Positions 26,722-34,271 of a DNA stretch of 64,000 nucleotides are shown here, piece by piece. The number at the start of each line of letters is the position of its first letter. Within the stretch, counting starts at the first letter, position 1. The notes beneath the pieces were generated by a model. The model was not told the origin of the DNA, did not search any database, and saw only the letters and a list, made by a program, of their open reading frames with translations. This DNA is from Candidatus Moanabacter tarae. Lineage in GTDB: Bacteria; Verrucomicrobiota; Verrucomicrobiia; Opitutales; UBA2987. Both the position numbers and the translations under genes were made by a program. The stretch lies in contig CP029803.1 of NCBI GenBank assembly GCA_003226295.1, positions 1,296,211 through 1,360,210 of the forward strand, given 5' to 3'.

Positions 26722-27640
26722 GCACCTTCGCTACAGCCGACCGGTCGAAGTACTGGAACGCTCCCTGGAAAAGAATAGGTTGGCTCACGCTATTCTTCTC
26801 CACAGCAACAGTCTGCCAACACTTAGCGAAGTCGCCCTTGTCATCGCCCAAAACCTCCTATCCTTATCATCCCAAACTAAAGACCATCCCGATCTTTTTA
26901 CGCTTCGTCCTACGGGAAGGGGCAGACAGATAAAAATTGAAGATACGCGAAGACTCATCCGCTCGATACAGCATTCCCCTAATCAAGCAAACCACAAAGT
27001 TGCTATCATTTATGAAGCAGACCGTATGAATGCCGCTGCTGCCAACGCCTTTCTAAAGACTCTTGAGGAACCACCAGCCGACACTACGGTTCTTCTCCTC
27101 TCCACCAAACCTTATAGCCTTCTCGCAACCATTCGCAGCCGTTGCTTTAATTTTCGGCTTCCGATAGACTCTGATGGCCTGGATGACAGTCGTTGGTTGA
27201 ATTGGTTGAATGACTATGTAGGGTGGCTTGAACGATTGCTCCTTAATCCGAGAAAAGGTTCGGAAGTAGCACTGGTAATCGTTATACTCTATGGCCTCGT
27301 CTCTCGTTTTCTGGATTTACTCGAGAATCTCGCAGACGACCATTGGAAAGGTGAAAAAATCTCTCTACCAGAAGGGATTGAGGAAGAGGAAATAGATGCC
27401 ATCAAAACCGGTGTCCGGAAGGGGATCCGACACAGGATGCTCGGAGAGCTGGAACAATCCACCCGAGATTTTGCTTTAAACAAAAAACACACTCATAATT
27501 CTTTATTGTTTAGAAGACTAGCCAGCTCCACTGAAGAATTGGAGCAGGTAGTCGGCCTTCTCGAAGTCAATCTTAATGAAGGTACTGCTCTCGAAAAGTT
27601 CCTCTTAGCTTCGCTCCGGATTTGGAGTAGCCTGGAATAG
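26696..27640 (+). CDS. holB: DNA polymerase III delta-prime subunit (HolB)
   Basis: HolB is the delta-prime subunit of the clamp loader. The start ATG at 26696 gives 314 residues and overlaps tmk by 26 bases; a longer frame upstream lies entirely within tmk and I reject it. LAHAILLHSN and ARRL-type features are followed by NKVAIIYEADRMNAAAANAFLKTLEEPP and TLLLLSTKPYSLLATIRSRC, the recognisable AAA+ core. The P-loop region is weak, as in many delta-prime subunits. The assignment is strong from the core and its linkage to tmk. Confidence 0.9.
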   Translation: MNLVSGLSEHLRYSRPVEVLERSLEKNRLAHAILLHSNSLPTLSEVALVIAQNLLSLSSQTKDHPDLFTLRPTGRGRQIKIEDTRRLIRSIQHSPNQANHKVAIIYEADRMNAAAANAFLKTLEEPPADTTVLLLSTKPYSLLATIRSRCFNFRLPIDSDGLDDSRWLNWLNDYVGWLERLLLNPRKGSEVALVIVILYGLVSRFLDLLENLADDHWKGEKISLPEGIEEEEIDAIKTGVRKGIRHRMLGELEQSTRDFALNKKHTHNSLLFRRLASSTEELEQVVGLLEVNLNEGTALEKFLLASLRIWSSLE

Positions 27641-28099
27641 TCTAAGATACCATAATTTTTTCCACTCGATATTTGTACGTGCTGAAAACTTGCTCAATAA
27701 GCTCCTAGACTCTCCGATTTACTGTGACTATAAAATTATAAACCGTTATTAATAAGGCCTTTAAAATTGTCTAGATACACATTCACCCGTTCAGATAATC
27801 ACGACAAATTACTGGCCAAGAGACGGGGATTCCTTGGGAAACCCTCCAATACACCATGTAATCAATCCATCCAAAGATACAGAGTGGCAAGAGACGCTCT
27901 TTCCCAAGCCGAGCAAGTTGCCGATAAAATCACGGTTTAAGTAACTGTAAATTGTATGAGAGATTTATCTCCCCATGCTCCTATTTAGTAACATTCAGTC
28001 TTATTCTATTCGGCTGACAGGGAAACCATCTTGGGACCAATCGACATTGACTCTCCTAGCCTTCCTTTCCCACGATGGAGCTGCCGCCTCATTCCAAGT
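27641..28099. other. Intergenic region, one doubtful small frame
   Basis: This 459-base stretch holds a 57-codon frame from a TTG at 27767 to a TAA at 27940 on the plus strand, reading RYTFTRSDNHDKLLAKRRGF and ending QVADKITV. I do not recognise it and see no clear ribosome-binding site. It may be chance or a small unknown protein. The sequence upstream of mutS probably also carries its promoter. Confidence 0.3.
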
Positions 28100-30655
28100 A
28101 TGCTGAAAAACAGACGCAATCTCACTCCAATGATGGAGCAGTACCTAAAGATACGTCGAGGACTGCCCCCTGATACACTGCTGTTTTTTCGCTTGGGCGA
28201 CTTTTACGAAATCTTCCAGGATGATGCTAAAGAAGGAGCACCAATTCTTGGAATCACTCTGACTCAAAGGAACGGAATGCCGATGGCGGGCGTCCCATAC
28301 CATGCTGCTGATAGTTATGTTAACAAACTCCTCGCTGCGGGTAAAAAAGTGGCAATCTGCGACCAGGTTGAGTCTCCCAAGCCAGGGAAAATTGTTAAAA
28401 GGGCACTCACGCGAATCCTCACTCCTGGAACTGCTCTAGAAGACCATCAGATCGAATCAAACAGAAATCATTTCCTCCTCGCTCTTAACTTTGATAGGTC
28501 GAAGCTACTGGCAGCTTGGCTAGATCTAACAACCGGGGAGTTCCAAATTGCTGAGGAAGAAAATCCTGATAACCTCATGTCGGTTTTCACCAGTATCGAT
28601 CCTCGTGAAATCATTACTCCAGAATTTGGTCGCCAGGAATGGCGTAAAAACGATAAACTCAATTTATGGCTGGAACAATTTGACCGATTCTGTGATGGCC
28701 GACCTCTTTCCGAGATATCAGATTTTCATTTTGATCGCGACACCGGAAGGCAGACGGTCACAGATGCTTTAGGAGTACTGAATCTCGAAGGATTTGGCAT
28801 CTATGATGATCATCCTGCTCTGGGCTCAGCCGGCGCCCTCGTCTGTTACGCCACTGAAAGCCTTTGCGCTAAACCGAAAAACTTGGGAAAGATAAAGGAA
28901 TATCGAAGTTCGAACAGTCTCCTTCTTGACCCAGCGACTATTAGAAATCTCGAGATCTTTCAATCCGCCCAAAACACTACAAAAGGTTCCCTTTTAGTTG
29001 CTATGGACCGCACTGTGACAGCAGCGGGAGCACGCCTCCTGGAGAATTTTCTCTCCGAACCCAAGCTCGACCTCGTGGAAATGAAAAGGCGACAGCAATG
29101 CGTTGGAGAATTCCTTAAAGCTCCCCAGTGCGTATCTGAACTTCAAGAGTACCTGAAGTGTATTCGAGACCTTCCGCGGGTTATCGGACGAATGCAGAAC
29201 CGACTCAACAACCCCCGAGAGCTTGGAAGCGTACGTGATACCCTTCAACAAATTCCTCTCATTTCACGAGTTCTCAATCAATTTTCGGGAACGGTTATTC
29301 ACAATCTCTCAGAGCAGGTACGGGATTTCCCAAAGATGCGGGAGCTCCTTCAACGCTCTCTCGAAGATGAACTCCCCAGCCAGCTCCAGGATGGTGGATA
29401 CATCCGAAATGGATATAACTTAAAGCTAGATGAGTTACGAAGACTCAACCGGGAAAACAAAGCTTGGATTTCACAATTGGAGCAAGAAGAACAAAAACGA
29501 ACTGGGATCAAAAATCTCCGGATCCGTTACAACCACGCTTTCGGATACTTCTTCGAAGTCTCAAAGTCCAACCTGCATCTTGTACCCGACAACTATGTCC
29601 GTCGGCAAACCATGACCAATGCTGAACGATTTTACACTGAAGCACTCAAGGAGAAAGAGCAGGAAATCCTCCATTCTGACGAGAAAGCCATTAAACTTGA
29701 AGAATCCCTCTTCTTCGATATAGCCGCGAATATTCTAGCAGAAGCCAATTATCTTCTTATTGCGGCTAATGCCCTTGCCGAAATTGATCTTTATCTTGGT
29801 TGGTCCAAAATTGCACGAGAGTGGGACTACTGCTGCCCTATTCTGGATGACGGAAATTGTATCGAAATCGAGGAAGGGCGTCATCCCGTAGTGGAACAAA
29901 CAATGAAAGGGAAACGTTTCGGACTCGCTGGAACCCATGCTTTTGTTCCTAACGACGCGAAATTAGAATCCACGGAGGAACAGATCGTCCTCATAACCGG
30001 CCCCAATATGGCTGGGAAATCAACCTTCATCCGCCAAGTTGCACTAATCACGCTCATGGCCCAAGTTGGTTCCTGGATTCCCGCCAAAAAATGTCGGATT
30101 GGACTCGTAGATCGGATCTTCTCTCGGGTCGGAGCATCCGATGAACTTGCCCGTGGAAATTCGACGTTCATGGTGGAAATGAACGAGACTGCCAACATCC
30201 TTAATAACGCGACCGATCGTACGCTTATCATTCTCGACGAAATCGGTCGAGGCACCAGCACGTACGATGGTCTTAGCATCGCTTGGGCAGTCGTCGAACA
30301 CCTCCACGGGAAAGGGCCACGCGGTCCACGCACCCTCTTCGCGACGCACTACCATGAATTGACTCAACTTGAGAAGCTCCTCCCCAGAGTACGCAACTCC
30401 TGCGTAGCCGTAAAAGAGTGGAACGACGAAATCATCTTTGTCCGTCAAGTGGTCAATGGGTCATCCGACAGAAGCTACGGAATTCAGGTCGCCCGCCTCG
30501 CTGGTCTACCTAGTAGCGTAATTGAGAGAGCCAAGATCATCCTCGACAAACTCGAAGCCGACGACTCTAGCCATAATCTCCTGCGCAAACGGATGAAAAA
30601 AATCAAAGCATCCAGAGAAAACGATGGAGAACCGGGTCAGCTCGATCTATTTTAA
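28100..30655 (+). CDS. mutS: DNA mismatch repair protein MutS
   Basis: MutS recognises mismatches and initiates repair with MutL. The N-terminal mismatch-binding domain starts LTPMMEQYLKIRRGLPPDTLLFFRLGDFYEIF. The ATPase domain has Walker A TGPNMAGKSTFIRQ, then EMNETANILNNAT, Walker B LIILDEIGRGTSTYDG, and FATHYHELTQL. With the ATG at 28100 the protein is about 851 residues, the normal size. An upstream TTG at 28031 would add 23 residues and has a GGGA nearby, so the start is not settled. No mutL is in the window. Confidence 0.95.
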   Translation: MLKNRRNLTPMMEQYLKIRRGLPPDTLLFFRLGDFYEIFQDDAKEGAPILGITLTQRNGMPMAGVPYHAADSYVNKLLAAGKKVAICDQVESPKPGKIVKRALTRILTPGTALEDHQIESNRNHFLLALNFDRSKLLAAWLDLTTGEFQIAEEENPDNLMSVFTSIDPREIITPEFGRQEWRKNDKLNLWLEQFDRFCDGRPLSEISDFHFDRDTGRQTVTDALGVLNLEGFGIYDDHPALGSAGALVCYATESLCAKPKNLGKIKEYRSSNSLLLDPATIRNLEIFQSAQNTTKGSLLVAMDRTVTAAGARLLENFLSEPKLDLVEMKRRQQCVGEFLKAPQCVSELQEYLKCIRDLPRVIGRMQNRLNNPRELGSVRDTLQQIPLISRVLNQFSGTVIHNLSEQVRDFPKMRELLQRSLEDELPSQLQDGGYIRNGYNLKLDELRRLNRENKAWISQLEQEEQKRTGIKNLRIRYNHAFGYFFEVSKSNLHLVPDNYVRRQTMTNAERFYTEALKEKEQEILHSDEKAIKLEESLFFDIAANILAEANYLLIAANALAEIDLYLGWSKIAREWDYCCPILDDGNCIEIEEGRHPVVEQTMKGKRFGLAGTHAFVPNDAKLESTEEQIVLITGPNMAGKSTFIRQVALITLMAQVGSWIPAKKCRIGLVDRIFSRVGASDELARGNSTFMVEMNETANILNNATDRTLIILDEIGRGTSTYDGLSIAWAVVEHLHGKGPRGPRTLFATHYHELTQLEKLLPRVRNSCVAVKEWNDEIIFVRQVVNGSSDRSYGIQVARLAGLPSSVIERAKIILDKLEADDSSHNLLRKRMKKIKASRENDGEPGQLDLF

Positions 30656-30849
30656 TCTCCCCCTTTTCCCATCCCGTTAGGATTGAAAGGGAGAAAGTTA
30701 GCTAATAACTCTACCTAGCACACTTAAGGTTGTCCCTATACCTATTTATTTTACACCCTTAACAGTAATTAGGTTAGGCATATTCAATAAAACAAAGAAG
30801 CTGATAGCAAATATTTAGAGCGAATAATTCGGGTGGAAGAGCATGGTAT

Positions 30850-31221
30850 TCAAAAGGGGATATCTTCATCACGTTCGCCACCATAGTCCGTATTGTCTTC
30901 AGGAATAAAATCGACATCCGAATAATCTGTTGGATCATCAGTAGAAGAGGATTCGTCTTTCATAAATCCGATTTTCCAAGCGCTTAAATCCACAAAGTAG
31001 CGGCCTTTATACTCCCGGCCTCTGATATCGAAATTGACCCTGACTATATCTCCTTTTTTGAATTGCTTGAGCAAATCTACCTTCTCCTTAAGACAGTCAA
31101 ATTTAATCTCCTGGGGAAAGCGTTCATCGGTAGTAATAACGAACTCCCTCTTCGTAAAACCACTGGGAAACGTTTGAATATCGAAGATCTCCTTAATTGT
31201 TCCAGTATGTTCGAATGCCAT
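30850..31221 (-). CDS. DUF3127 protein with SSB-like acidic tail
   Basis: A 123-residue DUF3127 protein. The first 85 residues resemble an OB-fold, with SGFTKREFVITTDERFPQEIKFDCLKE and NFDIRGREYKGRYFVDLSAWKI. An acidic linker follows and the protein ends exactly in DEDIPF. This tip matches the conserved C-terminus of single-stranded DNA-binding proteins, which recruits repair and replication partners. I infer a diverged SSB-like role or SSB-partner mimicry. It stands alone on the minus strand, with no DNA repair gene beyond mutS nearby. Confidence 0.75.
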   Translation of the reverse strand: MAFEHTGTIKEIFDIQTFPSGFTKREFVITTDERFPQEIKFDCLKEKVDLLKQFKKGDIVRVNFDIRGREYKGRYFVDLSAWKIGFMKDESSSTDDPTDYSDVDFIPEDNTDYGGERDEDIPF

Positions 31222-31365
31222 ACCAATAAATAAAAATATTTCCTACAAGATTGTCGACTAATTCCGGGAGGGAACTCATTTAATAGAAGGCATTGACAAG
31301 AGGGAGAAACCATTGACCTAGTATTGAGAAACGAAACTATCCTGCTAGTTCCAAAGATCCTAAAG

Positions 31366-32850
31366 ATGAGCGAAGCCCAACCCAATATTCTACTGATATC
31401 AACCGACCATTGGCCAGCTGCACTCCTGGGAACGGCAGGTCACCCAGCGATACAAACCCCAACATTGGATCAGTTGGCACGGAATGGGATTCGCTTCACG
31501 AACTGTTATGCTGAATGTCCTGTCTGCATTCCAGCTCGCCGAACTCTTATGACCGGTACTAGTCCACGTATTCATGGAGACCGCGTCTTCAAGGAAAATC
31601 TATCAATGCCCGAGCTTCCAACTATGGCTCAGACATTTCGAGAGGCTGGCTATCAAGCCACGGCCGTAGGTAAACTTCACGTCTACCCCCAGCGTAACCG
31701 GATAGGATTCGATGATGTGATCTTGGATGAAGAAGGCCGAACTCAGTACGGGGTCACCGACGATTATGAAACCTATTTAGGAAATACGGGGTACGTCGGA
31801 CAGCACTTCCTTCATGGAATGGGTAACAACGAATACACGACTCGAGCCTGGCATTTACCTGAGGAGACTCACGTTACCAATTGGGCTACTAGAATGATGG
31901 CAAGGGCTATAAAACGTCGAGATCCAACCCGCCCTGGATTCTGGTTTCTTTCCTATCGGCATCCTCACCCACCTCTCGTTCCATTAGCAACCTATCTCGA
32001 TCTTTACCGTGATATTGAATTAGATGATCCTTTTGTAGGGAACTGGGCTCAGTCGTCTACTCTACCATTCCCTCTTCAAGCAAAGACTGCGCAAACCAGG
32101 GATGTAGAATTAAATAACACAGTCCGGACTAAAATGGCACGCAGAGCATTCTATGCGCTTTGCACACATATTGACCACAGCATACGAATAATAATAGGCA
32201 CTCTTCGAGAAGAGGGACTACTCGACAACTCCATAATCTGCTTCACCTCTGATCACGGTGATATGCTCGGGAACCACATGATGTGGGCTAAAAGACTATT
32301 TTACCAATGGTCAGCTAATATTCCAATGATTTTATTGGGAAGAGCTGGGGACGACAGAGTTCCAAGCAATTGCATAGATCACCGCCTAGTAGGCTGGCAA
32401 GACGTTATGCCCACCCTACTTGACCTAGCAGGCATCAAAATTCCAGATACAGTTGAAGGAATATCGATGTTAGGGGAAAAAAAACGAGCCTTTATCTATG
32501 GAGAAGTAGGAGAAGATGATCATGCCTGCCGCATGATTCGCGAAGGTCAATTTAAGTTGGTCTACTACCCAGTTGGAAACCATCTTCAGCTATTCGATCT
32601 ACAAACAGATCCCAACGAATTGAACGATTTAGCATCCACCAAGAAACATCCTGAAATACTCGCATCATTGACTAGACGCTTGGTCGCACAACTCTACGGT
32701 GACGACAAATCGTGGTTCCATGATGGCAAACTAATCGGCAAACAGGATAAGACTTTTCAGCCAAGCTCGAACCGTGATCTGACCAGCCAAAGAGGGCATC
32801 ACTTCCCGTCACCTCCCAAAACCGATATTTCCCAAATTCGATGGAATTAG
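31366..32850 (+). CDS. Type I sulfatase (Cys-type)
   Basis: A second formylglycine-type sulfatase, 494 residues from the ATG at 31366. An upstream TTG at 31324 would add 14 residues without a better ribosome-binding site. The motif CIPARRTLMTG places the formylglycine Cys at residue 54. ISTDHWPAALLGTAGHP and TSDHGDMLGNHMMWAKRLFY are the metal and active-site segments. No signal peptide is visible. It has only the general fold in common with the sulfatase at 21025, so different substrates are likely. An enolase-superfamily gene follows on the same strand after a hairpin. Confidence 0.93.
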   Translation: MSEAQPNILLISTDHWPAALLGTAGHPAIQTPTLDQLARNGIRFTNCYAECPVCIPARRTLMTGTSPRIHGDRVFKENLSMPELPTMAQTFREAGYQATAVGKLHVYPQRNRIGFDDVILDEEGRTQYGVTDDYETYLGNTGYVGQHFLHGMGNNEYTTRAWHLPEETHVTNWATRMMARAIKRRDPTRPGFWFLSYRHPHPPLVPLATYLDLYRDIELDDPFVGNWAQSSTLPFPLQAKTAQTRDVELNNTVRTKMARRAFYALCTHIDHSIRIIIGTLREEGLLDNSIICFTSDHGDMLGNHMMWAKRLFYQWSANIPMILLGRAGDDRVPSNCIDHRLVGWQDVMPTLLDLAGIKIPDTVEGISMLGEKKRAFIYGEVGEDDHACRMIREGQFKLVYYPVGNHLQLFDLQTDPNELNDLASTKKHPEILASLTRRLVAQLYGDDKSWFHDGKLIGKQDKTFQPSSNRDLTSQRGHHFPSPPKTDISQIRWN

Positions 32851-32892
32851 CTTCGAAGCCAGCGCCTTTCCTTTTTGGAGATTGATACTCAA

Positions 32893-32927
32893 TTACGTAC
32901 ATGGGCGATTCTCACCCATGTACGTAA
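32893..32927. repeat. Perfect 13-bp inverted repeat between sulfatase and dehydratase genes
   Basis: Arms TTACGTACATGGG (32893-32905) and CCCATGTACGTAA (32915-32927) pair perfectly around a 9-base loop. It lies 42 bases after the sulfatase stop. No clear T-run follows on the plus strand, so it is not a textbook terminator. It may stabilise or attenuate the mRNA between the two genes, or be an operator. Confidence 0.8.
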
Positions 32928-32997
32928 CCGCTACTAGTCTCTTAATCTCTTCTCGTTAACAACTCGAAAATAGCGTTAAAATTCGAAAGTAGCCCTT

Positions 32998-34158
32998 ATG
33001 AAAGTCACCGAAATCAAGACCTTTTTGATACACCCTGGTGCAGCCAAAAACTGGCTCTTCGTCCGGGTTGAAACTGACCAAGGCTTTCATGGATGGGGAG
33101 AAGCCTACACCCAATCCGATCGCGATCGAACGATCGAAGTCCATCTGCATCAGCTGGGGAGATATCTGGTTGGAAGAAACCCTTTTGACATAAAGCATTT
33201 CACCTACGTTGCCTACACCGATTTCGCTAGCAAACGAGGATCGATGGATCTTTTCAGCGCCATTAGCGCTATCGAGCAGGCTCTATGGGATATTGTGGGC
33301 AAAGCCCTTAATCAACCTATATACAATCTCCTTGGAGGACCATGTCGTAAACGGATTAAGGTATATGCCAATGGATGGGGTAGTTGGTATGATCCTGAAA
33401 AGCCCCTCCAACATCTTGGAGACCGTGCTTCTGCCTTAGTCGACAGAGGATTCACAGCTCTCAAGTTCGACCCGTTTCCAGGACCCTGGCGCGCCTTTAT
33501 CAGTCGCGATGATGAGGAAGTCGCCTTGGAACGGCTAAAAGTGGTGCGCGAAGCCGTCGGACCCAAAGTCGAAATCTTAGTAGAGGTCCATCGGCGTCTC
33601 TCACCCTCACATGCAATTCGAGTAGCTCGAATGATGGAAGCCTATAATCCTTATTGGTATGAGGAGCCGGTCTCGGCGCGAGATATCGATGGTCTCGTTG
33701 AAGCTAAGCGAGACATCAAGATTCCGGTGGTCACTGGAGAGGAACTTTACACCAAAACCGAGTTCCGTCCAGTATTTGAAAAACGCGCCACAGATATTAT
33801 CAACCCAGATGTTTGCAACTGCGGCGGTATTCTTGAACTGAGGGAAATCGCCGCTATGGCCGAGTCTTATCATATCTCCGTTTCGCCTCACAACTATAAC
33901 AGCACCACTATCGGCCTTGCTGCTACCCTTCAAGCCTCTGCCGGTATGCCTAATTTCCTCATTACTGAATTCTTCGTTAATTTCGAACCAATCAGTCGGG
34001 AGATCTCTGTGGTTCCGTTTGAAGTTGAGTCCGGTTACATCGAACTCCCCGCTGGTCCTGGACTCGGAATCGACCTCGATGAATCAGCCATGGAGAGACA
34101 CCCCTATAAAGAATTCGATACACGTAGCCTGATAACACCAGATAAAGAAGTGCATTAA
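32998..34158 (+). CDS. Enolase-superfamily sugar-acid dehydratase (MR/DgoD-like)
   Basis: A 386-residue member of the mandelate racemase/muconate lactonizing enzyme group, closest in pattern to galactonate-type dehydratases. The capping domain begins MKVTEIKTFLIHPGAAKNWLFVRVETDQG. The metal ligands are Glu196 (VEVH), Glu222 (YEEP) and Glu248 (TGEELY), each 26 apart as in DgoD. The catalytic His198 is next to the first ligand and a second His is in SPHNYNS. Position 196 is normally Asp; Glu there is uncommon. The gene follows a sulfatase on the same strand and fits sugar-acid catabolism, with the substrate unknown. Confidence 0.88.
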   Translation: MKVTEIKTFLIHPGAAKNWLFVRVETDQGFHGWGEAYTQSDRDRTIEVHLHQLGRYLVGRNPFDIKHFTYVAYTDFASKRGSMDLFSAISAIEQALWDIVGKALNQPIYNLLGGPCRKRIKVYANGWGSWYDPEKPLQHLGDRASALVDRGFTALKFDPFPGPWRAFISRDDEEVALERLKVVREAVGPKVEILVEVHRRLSPSHAIRVARMMEAYNPYWYEEPVSARDIDGLVEAKRDIKIPVVTGEELYTKTEFRPVFEKRATDIINPDVCNCGGILELREIAAMAESYHISVSPHNYNSTTIGLAATLQASAGMPNFLITEFFVNFEPISREISVVPFEVESGYIELPAGPGLGIDLDESAMERHPYKEFDTRSLITPDKEVH

Positions 34159-34271
34159 ACTCGGCTAACCCCAATGAAAGGCTATTAAACACAGAGATAG
34201 GAAACGAATAACCTTCTACCTTTTAACGCTCATTCTCTCTGCCCTGACTCCACCAGGTTGAGGTGAGACAC

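Noticed and set aside
30656-30720. Possible terminator after mutS (CTCCC / GGGAG with bulge)
   Set aside because: The stem is interrupted and no T-run follows, so it is not convincing.
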